A stretch of 64,000 bases of DNA from Epiperipatus broadwayi (GCA_028023455.1 JAQFVV010000021.1:372001-436000), one strand, 5' to 3'. Positions 1 to 11,004 are shown, counted from the stretch's first letter. Program-made: numbers and translations. Notes: a model not told the origin generated them from the sequence alone.

Positions 1-1385
1 GATTCAAGCAAGCAGACATAATGTGCAAGTTTAAATGGTTCTTCAATAGTTAATTACTTTTATTTATGAAAGCTTAAGAAAATTTATTTTTTTATTTTTA
101 GTACATTTATACAAATAAAAGCATTTCTTTATTCTCTTTACTGTTTGTCCCATTTTCCATATAATTTATCTCATCCAATGTTCAATATTCTTCCTCTTAT
201 CTTCATATAAACCACTTTAAGAATCAAATCTTTATTCCATTTTAACCTTTTTTTGTTATCTTAAACTACTATCCTTGCATCACGAATCAATAATCTTTCT
301 TTGGCGTTACCATATTTCATTTTCTATGTTACATATTTTTTATTCATATATAACTCCAAACTATATTTTTTATTCATATTTTCCGTAACTCTATTTCTTT
401 TTCCCTAACCCAATTATTATTATTTTTTTCTCACCATTTTATAATTATGCACTCTCTACACATTTTAAATGACTTCTTACAGATAGAAACAAATTCTTTA
501 TCTATTAACTTTGCATATCATAGGACCTTCTTGTACAATATGTTGTTGGACGCTTATTATACTCCAATTACACAATTTTTATTAATCTATTTTTGTTCAT
601 TTATTGTAATCTTTCAAATATTTTTAATCCCCCTCATTAAAAAGTTTCATTTCATTTCATTATCTTTCGACAATTTACCACTCACTGCGTATCAACCTCC
701 CTCTTTTTGAATTATCTCTAAAAATTTCTGAATCCCCTGGTTAATATGAAATATCTCATTTTCAAATATTTAAAGAAATATCACTATCTCTTTCTTTCCA
801 TTTAAGAAATATCCCATATTTTTAATAAATCCAATCCCATTTGTTCACTTTTTGTCTCAAATTTTAATTTCCGATAATCTGTATAATTACTTTTCTCATT
901 TAACAAAATAAATAAATACTTATATTCTTATACTTCCTTGAAACAAATCTTTCAATTTCCATGCTTGATTTTTATCCTTCCTGTTAAATACTAATATCTG
1001 TAAAAACTGAACAGTAACAGTGACATCTGGTATGAAAGTAATGTATGTCAATGTGATACAATAGATAAACTAAAATGTACGTTATATTGGGTTCTATTGT
1101 ATATATTACCATTATAAACATTCTTAAAATATGAACTAAATATCATTTAATATATTCACAATTAATATTAACAATATAATAACAGTCAATATAGGCATTT
1201 TCTATATTAAACTTATTACAATTACCTTTTATCTGACAAAATAGATTGATATTGACATAACAAAAGGTGAGTGCTGTTTACAAGTTCATTTAAATGATTC
1301 TTTAGGGATCCAGCTTGTAAATTATCTTAGTAATGTATTTAGACATTTGTTCGGTGAATAGATTTATATTCTTAGCATTAATATT
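1..1385. other. AT-rich non-coding sequence
   Basis: This stretch is low-complexity, T-rich on the plus strand, with no convincing coding exon. The only longer open frame (about 447-710) is rich in Phe, Ile, Leu and Tyr, as translated AT-rich DNA is, and matches no family I recognise. It could be intergenic sequence or an intron of a gene outside the window. Confidence 0.5.
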
Positions 1386-1683
1386 AAACAAATCAAGTCA
1401 TACATCATGTGAATTACTTTAAGAAGCTTGCATTTATGAATGTAATATAACGAGCGTGCTAATAACTCTAAACAATTTTTTTTTTGATAAATGTTGCAAG
1501 AGAAAACATTTAAAATCTCTAGCTAGAATTATCCCTATCCCCAAACCAGTTTCGAGCTGATGGCTCTCATCAGTCAAAAAAAAAGCTTGTTTAAAGCTAT
1601 TAGCATGCTCATTATATTACATTTGTAAATACAAGCTAATTAAATTAAGTAATGTGAATTATGACTTGATTTGTTTACTATTA
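1386..1683. repeat. Foldback repeat at the 5' side of the Penelope-like element
   Basis: The outer arms (about 1386-1475 and 1590-1683) are imperfect reverse complements of each other; both read AAACAAATCAAGTCAT from outside in, followed by a shared CTAATA-type segment. The centre carries a hammerhead core on the minus strand. An inverted relative of the centre and one arm lies at about 3160-3305, so the Penelope-like coding region between them is flanked by repeats in opposite orientation. I read this as the element's terminal repeat. A separate foldback insertion next to it is the alternative. Confidence 0.65.
1549..1573 (-). ncRNA. Hammerhead ribozyme core (Penelope-type)
   Basis: Read on the minus strand, a perfect CTGATGA box is followed by a 4-bp stem II (GAGC paired with GCTC around the loop CATCA) and a GAAAC box. 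After it comes TGGTTTGGGG, giving a 2-bp stem III (AC/GU) and a GUU cleavage triplet. Known Penelope-like elements carry such minimal-stem-III hammerheads. Stem I is spoiled by a T-run just upstream of the CTGATGA box, so this copy is probably weak or dead although its core is intact. Confidence 0.7.
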
Positions 1684-1796
1684 TAGTTTCACTTTTGGGT
1701 TTTTGATGATGTTATATTGCTAAGACTATTAATATATGGTGTATCTGAAAATTATTTAGTCCCATATAGCTATCAATCAGAATAATCGAACATGAG

Positions 1797-2882
1797 CTGA
1801 GTAAGAAAGACTGTCCATCTCATAAGACACGGTTTATTGTAGACTTTATGAAATGGTTAGATGGAAACATTTTGGCATCATATAAAAATAACTGGTATAG
1901 AATGAACAACGGTTGGTCAATGGGTCTCCCTCTAAGTGGGATTTTTTTCCAGCGTTGTTTTAAATCATTCTGAACATCAATTTCCAAAATTCCAAATATC
2001 AGTGCCAAGTATAATTTATATTAGATATGTGGATCTCATATTTATAGCAGCACCGGAAAATAGAACCGAAGATATTTTAAATAAACTCCACACTCTTTCT
2101 AGCCTGATTTTCAATTGCACATATGAGGATGAGCAAAATGTAGTCAAGTACCTTGATTTAAAAATCAATAGAGAGAATGCTGCACTCAACTATTCCATGA
2201 TGATCAAGCCCTTGTGCATTAGAGGTTACCTTTGTCCACTCTCAAAATCACCCAAATCACACAAACTTGCAGGGCTATCTGCTTTCTTATTTTGCAATCA
2301 CCATCTATGCAAATTAGAGTTGGACAAGAAAGACAACATCACCAGCTACATCAGGGATTTAATAAGTGTCGACTTCAATGACAGAATAATAGCCAACAGG
2401 ATTGAAGGCTTTATAAAAAACTTCAGCAAAATAAAAAAGAAGACAGACATCTGACTGTAAATTTTACAGAAAGAATTTAAACTAGGATTTAGAACCCCTC
2501 CAAACACCAATAAGCTTATTAATAACACAAAAGATAAAAGAAACATTGAAGAAATGCCCCAGGTGGTATATAGAATTGTGTGCCCTCAAATGCGGTGTGA
2601 TGCGGTTTATTATGGAGAAACTCATGTCACAATTGGCAATAGATTGGCTCAACACAAATACACATATACAAGAGCAACAAACAAAAAAACGGCAGTTCCA
2701 TATTTTCTGACCATCAGCAAAAGCTCAACCACAGGTTTGAACCCTCCAAGGCTGATATATTATGGACAGAAAGAAATGACATCAAGAGAAAAATTAAGGA
2801 AGCTTGTTTTATCACCAGTGATGTCAAATTAATTAATAGAAAGGACACTTGTTTTGCCATTTCCAGAAAATGGATAGTATAA
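1797..2882 (+). pseudogene. Penelope-like element reverse transcriptase + GIY-YIG endonuclease (decayed)
   Basis: The C-terminal half of a Penelope-like retroelement protein can be followed through several frames. First comes a reverse-transcriptase segment with NNGWSMGLPLSGI (about 1897-1950), matching the family motif of the type MGxPLSP. Next is RYVDLIF (about 2023-2043), where the family has YVDD: the second catalytic aspartate is lost. KYLDLKI follows. After a broken linker near 2450 comes VYRIVCP, then a CDAVYYGET segment and GNRLAQHK (2563-2660), the GIY-YIG endonuclease. A frameshift near 2705 moves the C-terminus to another frame, which ends at a TAA at 2880-2882 after a segment containing WTERNDIKRKIKE and ISRKW. 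The N-terminal reverse transcriptase is missing or unrecognisable. Function in the family is target-primed reverse transcription. This copy is inactive because of frameshifts, stops and the lost aspartate. Confidence 0.85.
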
Positions 2883-3109
2883 GAAATAATTTTGCATACA
2901 TTTGCATATAAACACGTTAACAATATAGAGACTATGATTATGGAGCAGCAAGGGCTTTAAATGTACTTAGACTGTAGAAATTATAATATTAAAAAAAGCC
3001 TACAAATTATTGTTATATAAAAGTTTCACTGCAACGCAGCAACGTATTATTAATTAAGTTAGATAGTTGAATTTGAAGACATGTAGATGTCTAAAAATTT
3101 TGAATTTTC

Positions 3110-3312
3110 TACTTGCCTTGAGTTTGTATTTTAAATCTAGTGTCTGAATGTCCTAGCACGTCACTGACGAGAATCATCAGCTCAAAACCGGTTTGGGGTT
3201 AGGGATAATTCTAGCTAAAGATTTTAAATGCTCTCTCTTCGGACATTTATCGGGAAAAAAATTTCGAGCTATTAGCACACTCATTATATTACATTTGTAG
3301 CATTATACACTT
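3110..3312. repeat. 3' terminal repeat of the Penelope-like element
   Basis: This segment is the reverse complement of part of 1440-1575. Both contain the GGTTTGGGG / AGGGATAATTCTAGCT block and the ATTTTAAATG block. It then runs into CTATTAGCACACTCATTATA, which matches the right arm of the upstream repeat directly. It carries a decayed hammerhead core at 3164-3188. Confidence 0.65.
3164..3188 (+). ncRNA. Degenerate hammerhead ribozyme core
   Basis: CTGACGA fits the CUGANGA box. Stem II is damaged (GAAT against GCTC) and the second box reads AAAAC instead of GAAAC. CGGTTTGGGG follows, so the minimal stem III and a GUU cleavage triplet are still visible. The G-to-A change in the GAAA box should abolish self-cleavage. 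Confidence 0.55.
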
Positions 3313-3838
3313 GATAAACTGGTAAATCATTATGATTATATTGTGTAAACATTAATTTTCAATTATTTGCTATGACGAATGTTTTTACAGCAAGTAAATT
3401 CCCCAAATAACCAATTTTTTTTCACTATATTATGATGTGTACAACAGACAGAAATGTTACAATGAACTTTAGAACAACAGACATCTTTGTAACACTTTGT
3501 AAAGATTAATGATTGATTTAGCATTGAAAATGTATACACTTCGTTATACTCCTAATTTATTAATTCCAGATGGACCCTGCCTATGGAAAGACCATCTTTT
3601 TTCTCTTGAATTGGTTGCTTTAACAAACTTTTTTAAAGATTTAATGTAAATTAAGAAAAGCATTTTGACAAAAGTGGAAAAAAAAAAATGTTTGGAACAA
3701 CCCGGCCTGTTTGATACACTTCAGAAATGTATCCAGCAAGGTGTTCCTAAAACTAAATTTACAGTTTGAAATATATCTTATATTTGATATGTGAATTTGA
3801 CAGCATTACAGACAACTATATGTAATAAGATTATTTAA

Positions 3839-3878
3839 TGGAGCACCCTTTGATAAAAAAAATTCAGAGGGTGCTCCA
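3839..3878. repeat. Perfect GC-rich hairpin
   Basis: TGGAGCACCCT (3839-3849) and AGGGTGCTCCA (3868-3878) form an 11-bp perfect stem around an A-rich 18-base loop. It stands out against the AT-rich surroundings and sits 55 bp upstream of the gag-like ORF. It may be part of the leader of that LTR element. Confidence 0.6.
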
Positions 3879-3933
3879 GTAAAGCATTACGGAACTTCAA
3901 GACAGGCAAGTAAAAGAAGGGAATGGAGAGGAG

Positions 3934-4854
3934 ATGATAGTAAAGGATACAATGGCCTATAGTAATATCATGGATATGTTAAAGCAAATGAGGACGGAGC
4001 AAGAGCAATTCATGAAAGAACTCATGGACAGACAAGAGAGAAGGATAGAAGAATTGATGGTAAAGGTAGAGATAGACTGCCAGAAAAGATGGGCTGAAGT
4101 CAGGGAAGAAATAAGAAATGAGGTCATCCTGCTATCAAAGGCTAATGACACATGGAATGGATTTCACCAAGAGATTAAGAGGGATGAACAAAGGAGTATG
4201 GGGCCATGTGCATATGAGGAATCAGAAATAGTTGAGGATAGAGGTAGAGAATCAGCAGAATTTGATTGGGAAAAGGACATAGGGCGACCAGAAAGGAAGA
4301 TAAGACAGTTAGATGAAGAGGTGGAGGTAGTTAGAGTGGATCATAGAATAATGATGATGAGTGTACAGGAGAATTTAAGTCAGGTGGCAAAGGTAGTAGC
4401 AGGGTTAAATACAAAAGTTGAAAAGAGGATAAGTAAGGCAGCTGGTAACAGCGCATATACCAGGATAGAATGCATTGAGTCAAGAGCCACTGGAGGAGAT
4501 ACAGACAAGGGATATGCATGTAGACCACCTCCAAAGGAACCACCTGAAATTAAAAATGGTTGGGATCCTAGTAAAGGACGATGGAAAGAAAACAGAAGAG
4601 ATTTGAAAGAGTGGAATCCAAGAGGGCCGGAAGATAAACGATCTAGATGTAAGACTGAATGGAAGTGGCCATACAAATGGACAGAAGACCGAGAACTTAG
4701 GGATAAAAATCCGCATCCCAGAGGAGGCAGAGGTGATGTCAATAGAGGAAGACAACCACCAGATAAAACCCAAGGGCAGTCACAAATAAAGGAAAGCTTC
4801 ACTGATAACAACATTGGAAATGAAAATGGACGAGTCATGGAGAACGGACTGTAA
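3934..4854 (+). CDS. Gag-like ORF of a truncated LTR retroelement
   Basis: This 306-residue ORF is intact. The first half is charged and helix-prone (about residues 1-170, rich in Glu, Lys, Arg, Met and Gln; probable coiled coil). The second half (about 190-306) is very rich in Arg, Lys, Pro, Gly and Trp, as in a nucleic-acid-binding tail. No CCHC zinc knuckle, protease or reverse transcriptase is present. The layout resembles Gag proteins of LTR retrotransposons, and the 3' context supports this: a polypurine tract and a TGTAA...TTACA LTR follow at 5637-7384. An in-frame TAA lies shortly upstream, so the ATG at 3934 is the first usable start. The G+C content is higher than in the flanks. No sequence homologue was recognised, so the Gag assignment rests on composition and context. 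Confidence 0.55.
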   Translation: MIVKDTMAYSNIMDMLKQMRTEQEQFMKELMDRQERRIEELMVKVEIDCQKRWAEVREEIRNEVILLSKANDTWNGFHQEIKRDEQRSMGPCAYEESEIVEDRGRESAEFDWEKDIGRPERKIRQLDEEVEVVRVDHRIMMMSVQENLSQVAKVVAGLNTKVEKRISKAAGNSAYTRIECIESRATGGDTDKGYACRPPPKEPPEIKNGWDPSKGRWKENRRDLKEWNPRGPEDKRSRCKTEWKWPYKWTEDRELRDKNPHPRGGRGDVNRGRQPPDKTQGQSQIKESFTDNNIGNENGRVMENGL

Positions 4855-5636
4855 CATTGATCCTGATAACATGAAGAAATGATGAGCCAATAAGTGGAAA
4901 AAGGGATGAAGGACATTATGATAAAATAAGAAAGCATAAGATAAATATTAGTGTGAGGTCATAGATCGAGGCTGAAGGCATGTAGGTTTAGATATTAGTA
5001 GATGGGTCTGAACAGTAGTTGGTTATGCCTTCTTCGTTATTCATTCATATATGTTCTGCAGTGCGCCAAATCTTATCATACAGAGAACACAGGGACAGAG
5101 ATCCCATTCTCATAATGACTCACTGGATTAAGATTTCCAGTTAGATATTGAACAGATATCGTGAGTCAATGGTTTAGAGACAAATCTATGGGGAAAAGAA
5201 CCTCTTGTATAAATTAAGAGCTATCAGAAGATATACTGAGTTCATGGATGAGCTGGACGAAAAGATGCCAGCCTCCCAACCCACCTCGGTAATAGTGTCC
5301 ACAGTTGACACTTAGGGGTTTATCATTTGCAGGATGTGATGTATGAACAGGTTTAATCGGGTCACAGAGATATCCTGTGGATTCGAACCTGTATATACGA
5401 GTATTAGGCAGAAATAAAATGCATGTAATGCTAATGACAAGATTAAATTGGTTTGGCAATGCTGGTTGGGTCATCAAGGAAAGAGATGTAATTTACCTGA
5501 TCGCCTCTCTAGAGATTAACCTCATCACTAAATCATATTAGGAATGCATAAATCTAAAAAGGTTTGAACAATAGTTGGGAGCATCTAGCTTTCGATGCAT
5601 AAATTAAAAATTTTTTGTTTTACAAAAAAAAATTTT
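4855..5636. other. Non-coding internal region of the LTR element
   Basis: There is no pol-like coding sequence between the gag-like ORF and the polypurine tract. Open frames here are short and on the wrong strand. The element is therefore internally deleted, or naturally non-autonomous. Confidence 0.45.
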
Positions 5637-5650
5637 AAAGGAGGGGAACA
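5637..5650 (+). other. Polypurine tract
   Basis: AAAGGAGGGGAACA, followed by a G, lies directly before the TGTAA start of the LTR, the normal position of the plus-strand primer of LTR retroelements. Confidence 0.6.
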
Positions 5651-5651
5651 G

Positions 5652-7384
5652 TGTAATGTGATGATCACACATACTGCGGTCACACATATAAATATTAAAC
5701 ATTCACAGAATATTAAATATCATGTCTGATAAAATAAAGAAAAAAGAGCGAGCTTAGAAAAATTTACAGAACAGAGAAATGTTTCAATTAATTAAAAAAG
5801 AGAGGGAATTAGAATCAAAAAGATTCTTATCTTTTACCCTCCAAAGTTCGGATTTTGGTGAAATTAAAATGTAAAATTAGAAATATTGGAGGTGTACGTT
5901 AAAAAATAAAGTGATAAAGAAATGTAAATCAAATGCAAGTTAAAATCTGATTTTGAAAGAAAGTAAAGTTTAAAAAAAAACCTTAAATAGCGCGCAAAAC
6001 ATAGAAAGTTAAACATGATCAAAAGATAAGGATCTGGGTTTTAGAGTACACATTTGACGATAAATGAAATGCGTGTATGGAATGTATTTGAAGCAGAATA
6101 TAGACAGCAATAATAAATGCTCGTCTAAACTTAAATAAAAAAAGGAGAGAAAAATATGTATTAAAATCTGTGTAATTAAATTAAAAAAATATTGAAATAA
6201 ATAAATGTACATAGTGCTACTAGATTGGGTAAAACAAATTTACATATGGCCGAAGGCATAGTAAGAAAGGTGTGAATGAAAGTGAAAACAAAGGATCGGA
6301 AGGACAAAGGCTGGTGGAATTTTTTTAATTTAAAAAAAAAAGTTTTTTCAGTAGAGATTAGAGCTAGAGACTTCGTGTCGAGAGGGTGGTAAAAGACAGC
6401 TCCGATAATCAACCGCTATAGTTAACAAATATGACTTTCGACATCGGTGCCTCATCTAGAATGGCTGGCTAAGGCCATCGTGATCGCTGGTCAATCCGGA
6501 CTTACTGTACTAATGGTTCTGGCCAAGATATAACAACTGCCGTCGTAGCGCCTGCCGGTGGATTCATTTAGTTGCCTTATCCTTGATGCCTCGTCCTTGA
6601 TGCCTTAAACACTGAGAAGCTACACACAACCAAATCTAATCTGCGACCGTCCCTCCTAAAGAAGTGGAGAAAATCCACGTGACGGTCGGCAAGACGTCGG
6701 ATAAATTCAGAGACTAAAACCTAGGTAAAGATACATACTATTTTGTTATATATTTCCATGTGCACATAGTTTAATTAGACAATGGCCACATGCCTTTAGT
6801 GAATGATAAAGACATTCTTGAATTTTTTGATAAATACCCAGACTGACGATTTATAAATGTACCATCATTTATAATAGTTTTATATGTATTCTTTTCTTGT
6901 AGCACTATAGTTTATAATCTGTTTTTCATTTCATGTTAATGTGTTTTTTTTATATCTCTTTTACGATTAATTTATTCTATTAAATCTATTATTTTATTTA
7001 AACCTGCCTTGTCTCGGTCTTCGCCACTCCAAAAGGGTAGTCTAGTCAAAGGGTGGGAAAACTATTATTCTTTTTTTTTTGATTATTGAATTAACACGTG
7101 GAAGTTGGTGGTGCAGTATTTGATCCCGTTAAATTTATAAATCATCCAAGCGCTGTAACTCTGTCAGATCTTACAGCAGTCGAGAGACGGTTGGTCGGGA
7201 AAAATAATCTGGTGCTATATCCGTATAGCATACAGATTCGGTCAAATACGAATATAGGCTCGTGTATGTCCGTATGTTCTCTCTGCTTGAGGTAGCGGAA
7301 AGTGGATGATCTTGAATCATTAGAATTCCCCATTATGCACTCATAAAAGAAATTGCAGCCTTTGATCGTCGTGTGCCCGTTACA
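5652..7384 (+). repeat. 3' LTR of a 5'-truncated LTR retroelement
   Basis: The segment begins TGTAATGTG and ends CCCGTTACA, giving TGTAA/TTACA terminal inversions right after a polypurine tract. The ending resembles that of the LTRs at 54087-58499, which suggests related families. It contains moderately GC-rich blocks (about 6420-6720 and 7000-7060). No matching 5' LTR was found in the window, so the 5' end is lost. The 3' boundary abuts a TA repeat, which hides any target duplication. Confidence 0.6.
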
Positions 7385-7969
7385 ATATATATATATATAG
7401 ATGTTAAATGGTTACTACTACACATTTTTCCTTCTTCAATAAACATTAGAATTCTTTTTCTCTTTCATATTTTCTCTTTACCTAACAACAAATAATCAAA
7501 TCTGTACATTAAATTCTGCCTTGAACATGTTAATTCCCACATATTCTTCATTCAAATTTCCAACTATCACCTCATACATTTTTTTCAATAATATTCCATT
7601 CATACTGTGCAATGATATGACCATATTCTGCAATGGTATGAGCATATGCTACTAAATAAAATAAAATGATTTATCGCTTATATGAGCATTAAGAAATGTG
7701 AACAAGTTGGGCCATAATCAATAGACCTTAAGTATCACAATCTACCACTTCCCCACAATATTATACCATACAGGGTATTCAAAGGGCATGAATCAGAGCA
7801 TTAAAGCAACTTCTATTAAGTCTTCGGTAAAATAAAACATTAAATGATTCAATATATATGGAGAAAAGAACTCTCTAAGCACCAGATAAATATATATATA
7901 TATATAAATAATATGCAAAAGGAAATAGGTAGACATTTAAAAATAGAAATTAAAAGCAAATTTAAATTG

Positions 7970-8221
7970 CCATATAATATTAAATCATCCATGCAATTTA
8001 CTATTGGTACACAATGCTTTATTTACCACACACTTTTACAGTTTACAGTTTCGACTGCTCCAGCAACCTTCTTCAGAACTTTTATATTAGGAGATATAAA
8101 AGTTCTGAAGAAGATTACTGGGGCAATCGAAACTGTAAACTGTAAAAGAGGATGGTAAATAAAGTATTGTGTAATAGTAGTAAAGTGCATGGATGATTTA
8201 GTATTATATGGCATACATTTG
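7970..8221. mobile_element. Foldback mini-retroelement, family B (copy 1)
   Basis: The element is 252 bp and is flanked by the 14-bp direct repeat GCAAATTTAAATTG (7956-7969 and 8222-8235). Its two halves are inverted copies: the left starts CCATATAATATTAAATCATC and the right ends in the reverse complement of that segment with one difference, before TACATTTG. Each arm carries a hammerhead-like core near the centre, and the tip is a hairpin with AGTTCTGAAGAAG arms. A target duplication of this length fits target-primed retrotransposition rather than a cut-and-paste MITE. Confidence 0.75.
8105..8133 (+). ncRNA. Hammerhead-like core in family B copy 1
   Basis: CTGAAGA (fits CUGANGA) is followed by stem II GATT/AATC with an 8-base loop, then GAAAC. 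An inverted partner on the minus strand spans 8048-8076 (CTGAAGA, a wobble-rich stem II, GAAAC). A convincing stem I was not found for either, so self-cleavage is uncertain. Confidence 0.5.
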
Positions 8222-8235
8222 GCAAATTTAAATTG

Positions 8236-8689
8236 TTTGGGAGATTACAATGTATGAATGGAAAATTAGTACAAGTAGTGTTTAACTGTATTATATAAAA
8301 TGACATTAAACAATAGATAAAAAAGGTTTTACAATTTGAAAAATTAATAATTTATCTTGATGTATTTATATAAGAAATGGGATAAATGTATAGAGAAAAT
8401 ATAAATGCATACTTATAAGAGATGAAAAATTATACATTGGTTAGAAAATAATAATGATAATAATAGTAGAAAGTATGAAAATTAATTAATATAAAACAGA
8501 ATCTCTAGAGAAAAGAAGGCAAAAAGATGAAATGGCTAGTAAGATATGAAAAAAAGGATCAGGATAAACTGTATGAAGAGTGGTAAAAGTTAATGGTAAA
8601 AAAAACAAAAATAATGGTGATTACATGATTTTTGTTTAGATCCTTAAAACAAAAATGAGAGACAAGAAGACAGGATAACAGAATTAATC
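8236..8689. other. Non-coding AT-rich spacer
   Basis: Purine-rich plus strand with no supported gene or repeat structure. Confidence 0.4.
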
Positions 8690-9018
8690 AAAAATAAATA
8701 ATTGATTTTATTGCTTGTGAGTTCATAGGAAATTTAGCACTGCAAGTCTAGGAATGGAATCAACATGAAGTCCCTACACTACAAATGATGACATTCTACA
8801 ATTGCATTCAACCATGTAATGCACAGGATTAATCAAACAGTTCATGTGAACCTATTTCGATATCATCATTTGTATTGTTATAAAGCTTAAGTGGACATTC
8901 ATTTGAACCAGATGATTCCATATACATTTCTGCATATGGTGACCTAAGTAATCTTAAAAAATTTGGAATATTATCATCTTCCTGGACTTGAACCGCTGAT
9001 GGCTCAGAAAGACTTTTT
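8690..9018 (-). CDS. Possible 3'-terminal exon of a minus-strand gene
   Basis: On the minus strand a pyrimidine-rich stretch ends in the acceptor TATACCAG (AG complement at 9019-9020). It is followed by 62 open codons to a TAA at 8829-8831. The peptide begins with SLSEPSAVQVQEDD and ends with a DDIEIGSHELFD segment. It is acidic and not low-complexity, unlike random frames nearby. An AATAAA signal lies downstream at 8707-8712. One base precedes the first full codon, the phase needed to follow CHMP7 exon 1 (18546), which ends with two bases. It could be the last exon of CHMP7, although I do not recognise the sequence as a CHMP7 C-terminus and found no SNF7-domain exons between. It could also belong to another gene or be chance. 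Confidence 0.4.
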
Positions 9019-9029
9019 CTGGTATAGAA

Positions 9030-10094
9030 ACGGTTACCAGAAGATAGGAGAAGAAAATGAAATTAAAAAAAGCAGGATGAAAGGATGGTAATAAGAAGTA
9101 AGAAATCGATGAAGTTAGAGTCAAGTATAATGGTTTTGGAGGAATGAAATGTTTAATTTAGCTAACAGGGACTCTTAACATATTGTCTTTGCAAACAAAC
9201 TTTGGTTAATGGAGAAGCTATTTTACTTTCACATATATATTTTTTTTATTATAATAAATTATGTGTGGTCTACATATAAACTGACTAAGGGCAGTTTTAT
9301 ATTGCATATTATGTGTTATAGTTTTATAATATATAAATTATTAAGTTAACATGCGAAAAAAATAATTGATATTTTAAAAGTACAGTAAAACTATAAACAA
9401 AAATAATAATAAAAGTAAAAGTAAATAATAAAACATAAACACACAAGATATAGTTATTTACAGATAAACAACCAAATATAAGATTGAGATTGGACAAAAA
9501 TAATATGAACATATCTCGAGTAATATATTGTAATGTCACCACTTATACCAGGTGGATACATGTTAAATTCTCTGCATAGATGCATGTCAAGTAACTAGAC
9601 AATAAAGTACGCCAACCATGTGCAGATCAAGTCAAAACTTGATCAGCGATGATAGAAGTTTGCCATTGTTTACCAATCTCTTAACAAAATTTGCTTCACC
9701 ATTTCAATTTCTAAACATTAAAATGAAAATAATCATCAATGTCAAATGTAAAAATCAATTCCATCCAGATTACTACTATCTCCTTCAATTTGCTCAACAC
9801 ATTCTTTTGCCAGTTTATATTCTATTATGATTATAATGAGTTTTCTACATGTAATTTCTTATATATATATATATGCTACCATCTACTCTTAATTATGTAA
9901 CATGGGTCTAAATCTGGTTAATAGGACTTGGTATAGCTGACTACTCGAAACTGGTCTTATGAGCAGTGACCCTGCTATAATTTAGAATTTGTCTGTTATA
10001 TATATAATTTTATAGCTTAGTTAAACAAAGAAGGTATTTAAATGGATTTTATGCATAGCATTATCTTAAGTTATAGCTTAGTAATGTATTAATT
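9030..10094. other. Non-coding AT-rich sequence
   Basis: Nothing convincingly coding was seen. Short TA repeats occur at about 9861-9875. A short minus-strand open stretch near 9750-9830 was considered as an exon but lacks clear splice sites. Confidence 0.35.
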
Positions 10095-10102
10095 GCATAA
10101 GT

Positions 10103-10597
10103 CAGGGGTGGACAAATAACGGCCCGAGGGCCACATGTAGTCCGCTAAGAGTTTTTATGCGGCCTGTCAAGACAATCAGAAAAATCCGCCTTGAACTGAG
10201 ATTTCCTTCCCATATGCGACCAAAGATTCATCTTGTATGTTCCACTAGGATGGCCACATCAATACATATGCGCAGTGTAGAATACGATGTGCAGTGCTTT
10301 TCTAGTTGATCTGGTTAATTTCAATTTTGTCTTTGCATTAGCAAATATATACTTTTCCAACTTTAGAGAAACCATGAACCCTCCAAAAAAATGTAAAATC
10401 GGTGATGAATGTCATGTGTTTAATGAAAAATGGACAAACAAATATTTCTTTGGTAATATACGGAATAAAGCAGCATGTTTACTGTGTCATGAAAAAAAGT
10501 TGCAGCCCTCTTCTAACCTTCACTCCCACAAAGTGACCCTGATGCGGCCTTCCGCCAACCTCTGCAGCCCCCGAGTCAAAACAATTGCCCACCCCTG
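10103..10597. mobile_element. hAT DNA transposon, internally deleted
   Basis: The termini CAGGGGTGG and CCACCCCTG are the hAT (Charlie-like) inverted ends. They are flanked by the perfect 8-bp target duplication GCATAAGT (10095-10102 and 10598-10605), the length hAT elements make. Subterminal sequence near both ends contains GCGGCC-type blocks typical of these elements. At 495 bp it is far too short to encode a full transposase. Confidence 0.9.
10374..10503 (+). pseudogene. N-terminal fragment of a hAT transposase
   Basis: The reading frame from ATG 10374 contains CHVFNEKWTNKYFF and a CLLCHEK segment. This matches the N-terminus of the hAT-derived transposase family that includes GTF2IRD2- and ZBED5-type proteins, where a Cys-x2-Cys forms part of a BED-like zinc finger. 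Similarity stops after the CLLC motif, where sequence joins the 3' subterminal region. A large internal deletion has therefore removed the rest of the transposase, including the catalytic and dimerisation parts. Confidence 0.75.
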
Positions 10598-10605
10598 GCA
10601 TAAGT

Positions 10606-11004
10606 GGCTATATGTATAAGCATACAAAGATTTAATATAACAAGATGACCACCACATAAGGTAACTAATTACTTATTAAATATATATTAACTCTAATTTA
10701 ATATAATCAATAGACTTGTTTTAGTTATCCCATAATAATGAGTTTTGATTTCAACCAAAATATTTTAAATATGAGTTTCCTTGATACACTAAATAAGATA
10801 AAAATCCACACCATAATAACTTTCATCCTGTCAATACTAATAAGATTAGTTTATTTAAAAAAAAAACATTAGAAACATGCATAATCAGTAAAATACTATA
10901 TAGATATGTATTATCATAATTTATACATACTCTGTATGTTATACTACAAGATAATATAAATTTTATTCTGTTTATTCATCATGCCCATTTTATAAATATC
11001 ATCC
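10606..11004. other. Non-coding AT-rich spacer
   Basis: No coding or repeat structure could be supported here. Confidence 0.4.

Noticed and set aside
447-710. 87-residue membrane protein gene
   Set aside because: Composition is what translated AT-rich DNA gives; no homology, no regulatory context.
1936-2454. Free-standing gene of 172 residues
   Set aside because: It is the internal reverse-transcriptase part of the Penelope-like element in one frame, continued by other frames on both sides.
4331-4937. Minus-strand ORFs rich in Ser, Leu and Phe
   Set aside because: They are antisense shadows of the gag-like ORF on the plus strand.
9730-9835. CHMP7 internal exon on the minus strand (frame with AKECVEQIEGDSSN)
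   Set aside because: No clear acceptor or donor, and no convincing match to the SNF7 region.
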